36,179 nucleotides of DNA, taken from assembly GCA_964627195.1 (NCBI GenBank), contig CAZVJU010000012.1, positions 1-36,179 on the forward strand, read 5' to 3'. A program made the position numbers and the translations under genes. The DNA comes from CAZVJU01 sp964627195 (GTDB lineage Bacteria > Patescibacteriota > Microgenomatia > UBA8517). The notes under the pieces were generated by a model. It worked only from the letters and a program-made list of their open reading frames with translations. It ran no database searches and had not been told where the DNA came from. Below, piece by piece: positions 7,763 through 15,248 of the stretch; position 1 is the first letter of the stretch, and each line of letters starts with the position of its first letter.

Positions 7763-9613
7763 ATGCTGGAAAGAATAACCTCCGGACAAAACGAGCATAT
7801 AACGATTGAAGAATTTTTGCCTGGAGCCCCGTTAGTGGCCAAAGCTTATCAGTACGCAAATAGTGCTCATGCTGATCAAAAAAGGAAAACCGGTGAATCT
7901 TACTTTGATGCTCATTTGGTCCCGACCGCAAACGATTTACTGAGAGACGGTGTAACTGACCAAGTTATTCTTTCAGGGGCACTTCTACACGACGCTGCAG
8001 AAGACACGCACTTAAGTTTGGAAATAATCAGACAAGAATTCAGTGATGAAGTCGCGGATCTTGTCGAAGTTGTCACCAATATAAAATCAGCTGAAAACGG
8101 GCAGATGGAAGAAGAGCGCCTTGACAAAATGGCGGTAGTAAAAGTAGCAGAAGCTTTTCCCTCAGATCCTCGAGGACCGATCATCAAGCTTTACGAAAGA
8201 AAAAGGAATATGGAAACGCTCTATGTTTTCGATGAAAGAAAACGAAGAGCCAAAGCGTTGGAAACTCTGAACGTCTACGCGCGGATGGCGGAAGCTTACG
8301 GTTTATGGCAGAAAAAAATTGAACTCGAGGATCTAGCTTTCCAATATACTGATCCTTCAGCCTATGCCAAAGCCAGGCAAGATCTGGATACTGACCCCCG
8401 AACTCAAGAAACTTTTATACTTACTTATTCAAATTTGATTTGGGAGGCGCTCGAGATAAATCATCTTGAGGCTTTTGTAGATCACAAAATAAACGGGATA
8501 TACGCCCTCCAGCAGAAAAAGGAACAGGGACTGCTTAAGGCAAAGGCAAGACAACTCGGCTTTTCCGACATTAATGACGTTGTCAGCTTTCGTGTCCTTG
8601 TCGATAGCGAAGAAGACTGCTATCAAGCTCTTGCTAGTGTTTGTAATCTCTTTTCAGACGACGGCGGGAAGATCGGTTTTTATAATTCTCAAGGGCTTGA
8701 TAATTACCTCGCACGCCCCCAAATAAACGGTTACTCAGCCCTCCACATCACAATTACAACTCCCCTTGGTCCTGTTGAAGTGGCAATTACAACTCACGAA
8801 AAAGAGGAAGTAAATAATTTTGGCGTCCTTGCCCATATAAATAACGCTAGGCCGGAAAATATTTCTGATTATGCGCCATATTTAGTTTTCAGCCCCAATG
8901 GCCGGGTATGTTTTGTTCGCCAGGAAGCGCGGGTACTTGATGTTATCTATGCACTCTTTCCCGACAAAGCAGAGCAAATTGAAGCTGTGCGAAGTAACGG
9001 CAATACCCTTGCACTCACCGACAAAGTACCAAACGCAGCAACTTTTACACCAATCCTCTCAGTTTTCCCAAGTAGGACTTCCGATCCCACCCTAATTGCC
9101 CTCGCGCTACCAGAAACAAGAATGAGAATGGAGGAAAAGTTTCTGAGAGAGGAAAGGGCTGAGTTAATTCAGGAGGGAGAAAAGATAATGGAGCAGCTAC
9201 TTTCACCTCGCGGGCTTTTCCATTTTGACGATCTTCCGGGAGACTTGCAAAGACAGTTACTCGCAGAAATGGAAGTTTCTGACAATTCGGACCTTTATAT
9301 CCACATGGCACTAAGCGACCAGGAAAGGTTTGCGACAACTCAAAGTCTTGACAAGCTAGAAATTACTAAAGAAAGACTTGGATTTACGTCCATCCGAACG
9401 AAAGGTTTGAATAAACCTGGAATTATGGCTAAAGTTAGCGGTTTGATTTCCGAAAAGGGTGGAAACATTGTTGCCGATCATTCGATATTTAACGATGGTA
9501 TTTTTATCTGGAGGTTAGGAATTTATGGCCTATCGCATGATATAAATTTGGAAACCGGTCTGCTGAAAGAGATTTCGAGCACTGACTTTTTTGAAACCGT
9601 CGAGTTGGTTTAA
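7763..9613 (+). CDS. RelA/SpoT-family (p)ppGpp synthetase/hydrolase-like protein
   Basis: 616 residues in RSH order. HD hydrolase domain: H51, then LLHDAAEDT with H76-D77 and E80-D81. The usual KLADRLHNMRTL motif reads KLYERKRNMETL (142-153), so the metal-site Asp is Glu while Asn149 is kept. Synthetase domain about 235-360: LDNYLARPQINGYSALHIT matches the DYIAxPKxNGYxSLH motif, but the following EVQIRT stretch reads EVAITT and is degenerate. TGS-like domain about 378-438; C-terminal ACT domain about 535-616 (LNKPGIMAKVSGLIS). Members make or degrade the stringent-response alarmone. Both active sites carry changes, so which activity survives is unclear. No SD seen. Confidence 0.8.
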   Translation: MLERITSGQNEHITIEEFLPGAPLVAKAYQYANSAHADQKRKTGESYFDAHLVPTANDLLRDGVTDQVILSGALLHDAAEDTHLSLEIIRQEFSDEVADLVEVVTNIKSAENGQMEEERLDKMAVVKVAEAFPSDPRGPIIKLYERKRNMETLYVFDERKRRAKALETLNVYARMAEAYGLWQKKIELEDLAFQYTDPSAYAKARQDLDTDPRTQETFILTYSNLIWEALEINHLEAFVDHKINGIYALQQKKEQGLLKAKARQLGFSDINDVVSFRVLVDSEEDCYQALASVCNLFSDDGGKIGFYNSQGLDNYLARPQINGYSALHITITTPLGPVEVAITTHEKEEVNNFGVLAHINNARPENISDYAPYLVFSPNGRVCFVRQEARVLDVIYALFPDKAEQIEAVRSNGNTLALTDKVPNAATFTPILSVFPSRTSDPTLIALALPETRMRMEEKFLREERAELIQEGEKIMEQLLSPRGLFHFDDLPGDLQRQLLAEMEVSDNSDLYIHMALSDQERFATTQSLDKLEITKERLGFTSIRTKGLNKPGIMAKVSGLISEKGGNIVADHSIFNDGIFIWRLGIYGLSHDINLETGLLKEISSTDFFETVELV

Positions 9614-9685
9614 AAAAAGTTTATGTCGCACAATCTTTTCAGAGACTAGTTTTTAGTAATCTTCAATACTTTCGGTGTTTTTGGG

Positions 9686-9691
9686 TATAAT
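9686..9691 (+). promoter_or_regulatory. -10 box for a leaderless start
   Basis: TATAAT ends 7 bases before the ATG at 9699. A weak TTCAAT lies 18 bases upstream. Confidence 0.5.
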
Positions 9692-9698
9692 TCACTCC

Positions 9699-10313
9699 AT
9701 GAGCTCTGAGAGAGAATTTCTTGGCCACGGAGTAGTTTTTTCCGCGTGGTATTTTGAAGCGTATAACAAAGTGGCAAAAATCCCCTATTGGCCTCAAACT
9801 TGCAACCTTAATACTGAAATTGGCGTACGACTGTATCAAAGAACCCTCCATGACCACAATCTCATTTCAAACTATCTTGGAGATGTTCTTGGAGAAACTC
9901 GGGTGCGATTTTTTGCCAACCAGTGGTGGCTAGAACAAAGTTTACACCAGGAAAATATGGTTTCAAGTCTAAGTCTAAATAAAGATGACTTATTACCTCA
10001 ACTTCAAGGACTTGCGGAAAGAGCGTTAGTCTTAAAAAATGCCACCGGTTTCACACTAGACTGGTTTGGTTTCAGTTTCTGGCCCAAAATTCCCAGGCTA
10101 GCCTTTGACCCTAGCTACTGGCTTTTTCCTTCCCTTACTTTCACAAACACAAATGGAAAAGGTAAACTTGAACTATTAGATACCGGGCTACTCTGGACAG
10201 ATCTAACCAAAAAACCCGATGCCTTTGTTCTTCCTCATGAAGCACTGGCTGCAAACATTTCCACCGTAGGTTTAAAGTTAATAGAAACAAAGACAGGAAT
10301 CAAATTCACTTAA
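9699..10313 (+). CDS. Hypothetical protein
   Basis: Not recognised. 204 residues from the ATG at 9699, chosen over an upstream in-frame ATG because of the TATAAT 7 bases before it. Soluble, rich in aromatic residues (NQWWLEQ near 70, LDWFGFSFWPKIPRL near 115). No signal peptide and no known motif. Stands alone between the RSH gene and a convergent gene. Confidence 0.5.
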   Translation: MSSEREFLGHGVVFSAWYFEAYNKVAKIPYWPQTCNLNTEIGVRLYQRTLHDHNLISNYLGDVLGETRVRFFANQWWLEQSLHQENMVSSLSLNKDDLLPQLQGLAERALVLKNATGFTLDWFGFSFWPKIPRLAFDPSYWLFPSLTFTNTNGKGKLELLDTGLLWTDLTKKPDAFVLPHEALAANISTVGLKLIETKTGIKFT

Positions 10314-10385
10314 AGTAAAGCCTGCTGCAATTCCGAAACTAAATCTGATCATCCGAAACTCCACACACAATAATAAAAATTTACC

Positions 10386-10973
10386 CTACATAAAGCGGGC
10401 TATATCTCGATCATTAACACTAATTCTAAATATATTTTCTCTTTGCGGTCCTTTAAGCGTCATAAAGAAAACCGAAGAACATATAAATCCATGGGAATCA
10501 ATAGTTTCTCCTTGCTCTGTCAAACCAGGTATCCAAGCGCTATAGTTAAAAACTGACCCATTATTAGTGTGCTTGTAGGGTACCGTAAGCTTAGGAGAAA
10601 AACCTAGATTCGGTGGCAAGACTAATTGTGAATCAGGGAGTTCTTTAGCAATAACACTCCCCGCAGCAAAAACATCTACGGCCGATTCTCTTATGCAATA
10701 GGTTAAATCGAAACCGGTATGAAAATCTACAAGATTATTCACTCCTCTTTGTAACATCTCCCAATATTTTCTCAACGTTTCAGGCCTACCGGCTTTTTCA
10801 TATGGTGGTTTGGTGTAAAACTTTCCTTCAAATTTAGCCATTGGCCTAGTAGGAACAATGATGCCCTCTTTAGTCATAGTAATACCACCTATAGGTATTC
10901 CTGTTTCCCACGAAAAAGCATTCAATTCAAGTGCTTTATCTACTCCTAGAAAACGATCTTTTAGCATAGACAT
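10386..10973 (-). CDS. Hypothetical protein with structured leader
   Basis: Not recognised; 195 residues, soluble, Gly/Pro-rich N-terminal third and strand-rich C-terminus. The start ATG at 10973 lies exactly 7 T after a GGGAGG SD that forms the 3' arm of a hairpin (10978-11002), so translation and possibly transcription look controlled by that structure. The same arrangement precedes the lipoprotein gene at 19098-20819. Confidence 0.5.
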   Translation of the reverse strand: MSMLKDRFLGVDKALELNAFSWETGIPIGGITMTKEGIIVPTRPMAKFEGKFYTKPPYEKAGRPETLRKYWEMLQRGVNNLVDFHTGFDLTYCIRESAVDVFAAGSVIAKELPDSQLVLPPNLGFSPKLTVPYKHTNNGSVFNYSAWIPGLTEQGETIDSHGFICSSVFFMTLKGPQRENIFRISVNDRDIARFM

Positions 10974-10977
10974 AAAA

Positions 10978-11041
10978 AAACCTCCCGTTCTTCAGGAGGT
11001 TTACTTCAACAAAAAAGTTCCTCCTGCCTTAACTTGGGAGG
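10978..11041 (-). promoter_or_regulatory. Tandem CCTCC/GGAGG hairpin leader (copy 1)
   Basis: Read on the minus strand: hairpin B pairs CCTCC (11041-11037) with GGAGG (11024-11020) and is followed by AACTTTTTT; hairpin A pairs AAACCTCC (11002-10995) with GGAGGTTT (10985-10978) and is followed directly by the T-run and the ATG at 10973. Both have the form of intrinsic terminators, while the last GGAGG is a well-spaced SD. Could also simply be tandem terminators for the gene at 11138-11401. Confidence 0.55.
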
Positions 11042-11137
11042 TTAACGATATGCTGACGATAAAATAAATTTTGTCTAGTCATTTCAGATTATTACCTTAA
11101 ACTATCTGTTTCCCCATTTCAATACCCAATTCAGATT

Positions 11138-11401
11138 TCACTCGCCCATCTGCCTCTGCTTTGAATAATGATAGAGTCCCAGAAAAATACGATCAAAAAT
11201 CAGCGGATTAATAACATCATTCCTATCCATTTCCAATCTCAAAATTCGCGCGGCTTTAAAGATTCTTAGAGTTGCCTCTCCTATTTCCTCCTGTGTGGCA
11301 TCACTAAACCCAGTAGTAACTGTTCTCCAATCTTCTTCTAACCGTTTCGAAATTTGCATCGCTCCTTCGTGTTCGATTGGAGTAAAACCCCTTTCTCTCA
11401 T
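11138..11401 (-). CDS. Hypothetical small protein
   Basis: Not recognised. 87 residues, mostly helical and charged (EEIGEATLRIFKAARILRLE in the middle), no Cys, no membrane segment. Same direction as its neighbours at 10386 and 11530. Could be an accessory or toxin-antitoxin-linked gene, but nothing in it proves that. Confidence 0.4.
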   Translation of the reverse strand: MRERGFTPIEHEGAMQISKRLEEDWRTVTTGFSDATQEEIGEATLRIFKAARILRLEMDRNDVINPLIFDRIFLGLYHYSKQRQMGE

Positions 11402-11529
11402 ACTTTCAAATCTTTGCCTTCAGAGAATAACATATTTCCGACCCTCATTCACTTCCACCTGATATCTTATAGTATTTAATATTCGAAGTCAACCTTACAA
11501 ACCTCCAAAAAAAGGTACAAAACTAAGAC

Positions 11530-11820
11530 TTAAGAAGACTTGGAGAATTCTTCGTTGACCTTCTCGGCTAAGAAGATCTTGAGAAGGGATTGGTAAGGAA
11601 CATCACGTTTATTTGCAAGAATTTTAAGATCCTCGACCAAGAATTGAGGCAATCTGACTGTTACAGGTTTAGTTGAAGGTTTAAGCTTACTTAAATCCAA
11701 TTTAACCTCTTTGAAAATATCTGGAAAATCTAGTACGCTGTGTTTTGCCCAAAAGTCTCTTTCCTCATCTTCGTTTTTGAATCTAGGAATTGTTCTTATT
11801 TTACTGACTTTTGCTTTCAT
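11530..11820 (-). CDS. CopG-family antitoxin (BrnA-like)
   Basis: 96 residues. The N-terminal part (IPRFKNEDEERDFWAKH) and the ribbon-helix-helix C-terminal part (KPVTVRLPQFLVEDLKILA, then DVPYQSLLKIFLAEK) match the CopG antitoxin family paired with BrnT. The N-terminal half would bind the toxin; the C-terminal half dimerises and binds operator DNA. Its start overlaps the end of the toxin gene by 20 bases, so the pair is co-translated, toxin first, as in brnTA. Confidence 0.8.
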   Translation of the reverse strand: MKAKVSKIRTIPRFKNEDEERDFWAKHSVLDFPDIFKEVKLDLSKLKPSTKPVTVRLPQFLVEDLKILANKRDVPYQSLLKIFLAEKVNEEFSKSS

Positions 11821-12082
11821 AAAATTTCCTTTCTTTTTTAATTTGATCTCTTGCAGAAATTACTCTTATTTTTTTATCTCTAATAGTAAAAGCTATATGT
11901 AATTTTCTCCCAACGTTTGTCCTTCCTAAAACTACATAACGTTCCTCGTCAAAAGAATGTCTTATGTCTTTATAAATAATAATCGGATGGTTAAAAAATG
12001 CTTCTTCGCATTCTTTAACACTTACTCTATGCTTTTCCCAGCTTTTTTCTTTATTTCCTTCATTCCAGTCAAATCCATGCAT
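11801..12082 (-). CDS. BrnT-family toxin
   Basis: 93 residues with the BrnT pattern: FDWNEGNKEKSWEKHRVSV at the N-terminus, EEAFFNHP, then RYVVLGRTNVGRKLHIAFT and a basic RVISARDQIKKER end. BrnT is a RelE-fold ribonuclease that blocks translation and is neutralised by the antitoxin encoded just downstream (11530-11820). A strong promoter with an inverted repeat lies in front (12094-12131), consistent with self-repression by the complex. The symbol is by family only. Confidence 0.82.
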   Translation of the reverse strand: MHGFDWNEGNKEKSWEKHRVSVKECEEAFFNHPIIIYKDIRHSFDEERYVVLGRTNVGRKLHIAFTIRDKKIRVISARDQIKKERKFYESKSQ

Positions 12083-12093
12083 ACTTTCATTAT

Positions 12094-12131
12094 TTGTACA
12101 TAACTATACAATACACTTTTTCTCCCGTCAA
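12094..12131 (-). promoter_or_regulatory. Toxin-antitoxin promoter with inverted repeat
   Basis: On the minus strand: TTGACG (12131-12126), 17-base spacer, TATAGT (12108-12103). The -10 lies inside an inverted repeat TTGTA-8 bases-TACAA (12094-12111), a candidate operator for the antitoxin complex. The ATG at 12082 is about 14 bases after the expected start. Confidence 0.6.
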
Positions 12132-12171
12132 GGCCAATTTTAGTTTTCTAAATTGCATTTTACTAACAACC

Positions 12172-12200
12172 CCAGCCAGGGGCTGGTCAGCCTTTGGCTG
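12172..12200. repeat. Two adjacent small hairpins
   Basis: CCAGCC-AGG-GGCTGG (12172-12186) and CAGCC-TTT-GGCTG (12188-12200), sharing the same stem sequence, between the divergent toxin and rpsU genes. No U-run follows; REP-like or a leader structure. Confidence 0.4.
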
Positions 12201-12321
12201 AAACAACTAACAACTTACAACTTTCTCCCTTTTCTCCCCTCCTTTCATCTGCTAAAATACAAGAAGGTGATTGGTATGACATACCATACAAGCACATATT
12301 CAAGGAAGGGGGCGAACTTTA

Positions 12322-12516
12322 ATGGTCGTTGTTGTAAAGAAAAGGGGCGAGAGCGACGACAGACTCATTGCCAGGTTCAAGAAGAAAGTATTGGACTCTG
12401 GGATCCTGCAGGAAGCCCGGGACAGGCAACGCTTTAAACCGCCTTCTGAGAAAAGAAAAGAACAAAAAGCTCGGATCAAATTTTTAATTGAGCTAGAGAA
12501 AAAGCGGCAGTATTAA
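12322..12516 (+). CDS. rpsU: Small ribosomal subunit protein bS21
   Basis: 64 residues, VVVVKKRGESDDRLIARFKK at the start, then GILQEARDRQRFKPPSEKRK and a basic tail: the bS21 pattern and usual length. bS21 sits near the anti-SD end of 16S rRNA and helps initiation. A purine-rich SD (GGAAGGGGG) lies about 9 bases before the ATG, one of the clearer ones here. A GGTAT-GAC-ATACC inverted repeat (12273-12285) lies in the leader. Its stop overlaps the stop of the convergent rnhB gene. Confidence 0.93.
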   Translation: MVVVVKKRGESDDRLIARFKKKVLDSGILQEARDRQRFKPPSEKRKEQKARIKFLIELEKKRQY

Positions 12517-13229
12517 TTAGTAGTGAGGAAGGTTTCAACAAATTTCTTTCTGTGGTATTTAGTAATACCATATTTTTTTATTGCCCCCTGATGTTCTTGT
12601 GTACCATACCCCTTGTTTCTTTCCCAACCGTAGATGGTAAATGGAGATTTTTTACCTAAATTAATCATCACCTTATCTCTATAAACTTTGGCAATAATGC
12701 TTGCCGCTGCGACAGAAATTGACTTTTCGTCGCCATCGATAATCGGCAGCTGTCTGGAGCCCTTGTTAAAGTGTTTTGGATTTCTTCTCTCGGTAATGCT
12801 GTTTTTGATACCTACCTTCAAACCGCGAACATACGGTATATAAAATGCATCTACGAGTAAGTAATCTACTCTTGATTGTACTTTCCGGTTTACCTTTATA
12901 ATAGCCCGACGAAAAGCCGAATGAGTTGCCCTTGCCATTCCCAGTCTATTAATTTCCGCAACACTTCCTACTCCGACTCCGTATGCTAAGGATTTTTTCT
13001 TAATCCATGATGCTGCTTTCTCTCTTTGCGCTCCTGTCAGCTTTTTGGAATCATCTATCCTGGGAACATCAGGCGCGGCAAAAATATCCAGACTAGCGCG
13101 CGTAAAAACAACAACTGCAGCAGCAACGCATCCTGCAAAACAGCCCCTGCCAACCTCATCTGCTCCGGCAACAAATTTGAATCCCCGTCTCCACAACTTT
13201 TTTTCAAAACGGAATGTCGGTTTAGTCAT
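12513..13229 (-). CDS. rnhB: Ribonuclease HII
   Basis: 238 residues. Motifs in order: GADEVGRGCFAG (residues 21-32, the first catalytic Asp and Glu), DDSKKLTGAQREKA, YLLVDAFYIP (catalytic Asp), DGDEKSISVAAASIIAKVYRD (last acidic site). RNase HII cuts RNA of RNA/DNA hybrids and removes misinserted ribonucleotides. Length and motif spacing are normal. Start ATG at 13229 with no SD. Converges on rpsU with a 4-base overlap of the two 3' ends. Confidence 0.93.
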   Translation of the reverse strand: MTKPTFRFEKKLWRRGFKFVAGADEVGRGCFAGCVAAAVVVFTRASLDIFAAPDVPRIDDSKKLTGAQREKAASWIKKKSLAYGVGVGSVAEINRLGMARATHSAFRRAIIKVNRKVQSRVDYLLVDAFYIPYVRGLKVGIKNSITERRNPKHFNKGSRQLPIIDGDEKSISVAAASIIAKVYRDKVMINLGKKSPFTIYGWERNKGYGTQEHQGAIKKYGITKYHRKKFVETFLTTN

Positions 13230-13297
13230 TGAAAAAATATATCAATCCAAATCTACTAATTTATCCGAATTCTACAAATGGTTAAACATTCGAATTT

Positions 13298-13660
13298 TTA
13301 TTTAGTTACTCGTAAAATCCTTTTCGGTACTAGATATTTATTTCGAAAGTTGACCAACAAACCCAATTCTATACCTGTAACTTGTAAGTACGGCCGTATC
13401 TGACGATAATGATCCTTGGTTATCGCATTTACAGTTTTAAGCTCAAGAACAATCTTATCTTCTATTAAAAAATCAACTATATTGCCACTATCTGATATGG
13501 AAAATTCTTTTTGATACTCAATTCCATTTTCTCTTAACTTAAACTTGATAAGCTGACCATATTGTTTTTCTCTCTGGAATCTGCCTAGTTCGTTATGTAC
13601 ACTAAAACATATTCCGACTATTTTATACTATTCGTAGTCATTCGTTGTATTCGGATACAT
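13298..13660 (-). pseudogene. GxxExxY protein with in-frame TAG
   Basis: 120 codons from ATG 13660. The body matches the GxxExxY family: YKIVGICFSVHNELGRFQRE, then EYQKEFSI, VDFLIEDKIVLELKTVNAI, YLQVTGIELGLLVNF and the KRILR end. The family has a PD-(D/E)xK-like fold of unknown role, common in CPR and environmental bacteria. Codon 11 (13630-13628) is TAG, in the context NDYE-stop-YKIVG, so it would not be translated in full as sequenced. Family members usually have ELSYKIVG here, so this may be a small indel and not a simple substitution. Between rnhB and the secE promoter. Confidence 0.75.
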
Positions 13661-13678
13661 TTGTTTATTCGGATTATT

Positions 13679-13707
13679 TTGATTAACAACAAAGTTTCTG
13701 CTACAAT
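13679..13707 (+). promoter_or_regulatory. secE promoter
   Basis: TTGATT (13679-13684), 17-base spacer, TACAAT (13702-13707), then 8 bases to the GTG of secE, predicting a leaderless mRNA. Confidence 0.65.
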
Positions 13708-13715
13708 TTACTCTC

Positions 13716-13931
13716 GTGAAGACTGTTATAAGCAAAGCTTGGCCAATGAATACATTGGTAGACTATATCAAAGAAGTCAGGAGCGAACTGACAAAAGTCG
13801 TTTGGCCCAAAAGAAAAGAAGTTATACGGCTTACTTTGACTATACTTCTTATTTCCGGCATAGTTGGAGTGTACTTAGGAGTTCTTGACTATACTCTTAC
13901 AAAACTGCTTGAACTATTGATCGCAACATAA
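13716..13931 (+). CDS. secE: Preprotein translocase subunit SecE
   Basis: 71 residues with the SecE core YIKEVRSELTKVVWPKRKEV followed by one membrane helix (LTLTILLISGIVGVYLGVLDY). SecE clamps SecY in the membrane translocon. The GTG start is chosen because of the promoter 8 bases before it; an ATG ten codons later is possible. First gene of secE-nusG, its usual place. Bases 13726-13760 recur with 3 changes at 20933-20967. Confidence 0.92.
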   Translation: MKTVISKAWPMNTLVDYIKEVRSELTKVVWPKRKEVIRLTLTILLISGIVGVYLGVLDYTLTKLLELLIAT

Positions 13932-13949
13932 ATTGTTTTTTTTCTTTGC

Positions 13950-13976
13950 CTAACTTTCTTTCCAAAAGAAAGTTAG
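13950..13976. repeat. 12-bp perfect hairpin between secE and nusG
   Basis: CTAACTTTCTTT-CCA-AAAGAAAGTTAG, ending 9 bases before the nusG ATG. A related hairpin with the same TCTTTGCC lead-in lies at 31112-31130. No U-run follows on the plus strand, so it is not a standard terminator. Confidence 0.6.
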
Positions 13977-13985
13977 ATAAAAGTT

Positions 13986-14627
13986 ATGTCTGACACGGAT
14001 ACATCAACCATACAAAAAGACGCTTTCCATGAAGTTGTAGACGAACGCGGAACCGGCAAGAAAAAAATTCCCGGCCATATCGTCATTAATGACAAGGACG
14101 ACCCTAATGCCAAATGGTATGTGGTCCACACATCAAGCGGCCACGAAGCCCGCGTTGCGGAAACATTACGGCAAAGGGTCGAGACAATGTCACTCCAAGA
14201 CAAAGTCTTTGAACTTCTGGTCCCTACACAAGACCGGATAATAATAAGAAGCGGCAAAAAGGCAACTGTCAAAGAAAAAATTTTCCCAGGATACATGCTG
14301 ATAAAAATAATCCTGGACGATCCGACATGGCTTGCGGTCAGAACCACTCCGGGAATAACTGGTTTTGTGGGAGCGGATAGAGCTCCGACTCCCCTCTCCG
14401 ATAACGAGGTCGCGAATATTCAGAAGTTCGTCTCAGCTCCGGCAAAAAGATTCAAAACCAAATTTTCTAAGTCGGAAGCAGTCAAAATTACCGACGGACC
14501 TTTTACTGACTTTCTCGGAACAATTGAAGAAATTGACGATGAAAAAGGCAAGGTAAAAGTCCTCGTTTCGATATTTGGAAGAGAGACGCCGGTTGAGTTA
14601 GATTTATTGCAGATAGCAAAAGTTTAA
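13986..14627 (+). CDS. nusG: Transcription elongation factor NusG
   Basis: 213 residues. A ~40-residue acidic/basic N-terminal extension precedes the NGN domain (KWYVVHTSSGHEARVAETLR, then IFPGYMLIKIILDD and TPGITGFVG), followed by the KOW domain (VKITDGPFTDFLGTIEEID ... ETPVELDLLQI). NusG binds RNA polymerase and links it to Rho or the ribosome. No SD before the ATG; the 12-bp hairpin upstream may matter. A decayed copy of its 3' end lies at 14866-14919. Confidence 0.95.
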   Translation: MSDTDTSTIQKDAFHEVVDERGTGKKKIPGHIVINDKDDPNAKWYVVHTSSGHEARVAETLRQRVETMSLQDKVFELLVPTQDRIIIRSGKKATVKEKIFPGYMLIKIILDDPTWLAVRTTPGITGFVGADRAPTPLSDNEVANIQKFVSAPAKRFKTKFSKSEAVKITDGPFTDFLGTIEEIDDEKGKVKVLVSIFGRETPVELDLLQIAKV

Positions 14628-14628
14628 T

Positions 14629-14850
14629 ATGTCAGTAAATCCACCAGGAGAACCTGGAGAGCCTCATTCTGCCGCAGATGGTGCTCGCGCCATTGGTGTT
14701 GTGGCTCAAAGAACAGGTATACTTCCGGCTGAAGAAGAGATAGGAGATATTAGAAAATCGCCAGAGCTAGAAACTGAAGTACTCAGGGGTATGAACGAAG
14801 CAAGGCTCAGTCCATCCGGTCATACATCTCAAGAGAGAGAACAAGGTTAA
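14629..14850 (+). CDS. Hypothetical small polar protein
   Basis: Not recognised. 73 residues starting one base after the nusG stop, rich in Pro, Gly, Glu and Ala (NPPGEPGEP at the start), likely disordered. No SD; translation would depend on coupling to nusG. It sits between nusG and a leftover nusG tail, so it lies on inserted or duplicated DNA. It resembles in style, not in sequence, the small proteins at 14916 and 23680. Confidence 0.45.
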   Translation: MSVNPPGEPGEPHSAADGARAIGVVAQRTGILPAEEEIGDIRKSPELETEVLRGMNEARLSPSGHTSQEREQG

Positions 14851-14865
14851 CTTCTTTTACTTAAC

Positions 14866-14919
14866 TTTGATCACGAAAAGCCAGTTGAATTAAATTTACT
14901 ACACACTACGAAGACCTAA
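14866..14919 (+). pseudogene. Leftover 3' end of nusG
   Basis: Translates as FDHEKPVELNLLHTTKT-stop, lining up with FGRETPVELDLLQIAKV-stop at the end of nusG. The stop position is the same and the PVEL-x-LL core is kept; weaker similarity (LLLLN) extends upstream to about 14851. More diverged than the surface-gene tail at 7653. Confidence 0.65.
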
Positions 14920-15200
14920 TTTCTGTTTTGTGGTAGAGATGGGTTTTTAGCCGCTTCGACATTTTCCCTCATGTCCTTCATTTGTCTGCGTTCAAAACCA
15001 CCCGGTTCATTCCCAGCTTCAATTGCACTAGCTGGTTCGCTTCTTGAGCCTGAATCAAGAGGTGGGTGTATTGGAACCAAAGAATCTGTAGCCATATGAC
15101 CACCAGGATGAAGATCCGGGTCATCTTTTTTTATCTCTGAACCTCTTTCATAGGCGCTTCCTGGTGCGGCTGTTTCTCCTTCGTCTCCCATATTATTCAT
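14916..15200 (-). CDS. Hypothetical small polar protein
   Basis: Not recognised. 94 residues, very rich in Gly, Pro, Glu and Asp, with no hydrophobic core and so likely disordered. A GAGGGG SD-like sequence lies about 8 bases before the ATG. Its 3' end overlaps the nusG tail fragment. Opposite in direction to the surrounding nusG-rplK genes, which argues it is a later insertion. Confidence 0.45.
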   Translation of the reverse strand: MNNMGDEGETAAPGSAYERGSEIKKDDPDLHPGGHMATDSLVPIHPPLDSGSRSEPASAIEAGNEPGGFERRQMKDMRENVEAAKNPSLPQNRN

Positions 15201-15248
15201 TATACACCCCTCTTAAAACTTCTCCCTTTAATTTATCTGTTTTTATTG

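Noticed and set aside
10975..11003. Simple bidirectional terminator
   Set aside because: Only the minus strand has a T-run, and the GGAGG arm at a fixed 7-nt distance from the ATG recurs at a second gene. Kept as a regulatory leader with termination as the alternative.
12153..12437. ORF overlapping the start of rpsU in another frame
   Set aside because: Shadow frame running through intergenic hairpins and the conserved rpsU coding sequence; rpsU has a clear SD and full-length bS21 match.
3974..13630. Genome-wide reassignment of TAG (or TGA) as a sense codon
   Set aside because: TAG ends the genes at 1228, 4574 and 26567, and TGA ends rplA, 19098, 27810, 28783 and 30125, at natural protein ends. 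Two interrupted genes are better explained by mutation or error.
13595..13888. Plus-strand ORF across the broken GxxExxY gene and the secE start
   Set aside because: It runs antisense to recognisable GxxExxY sequence and then out of frame through secE.
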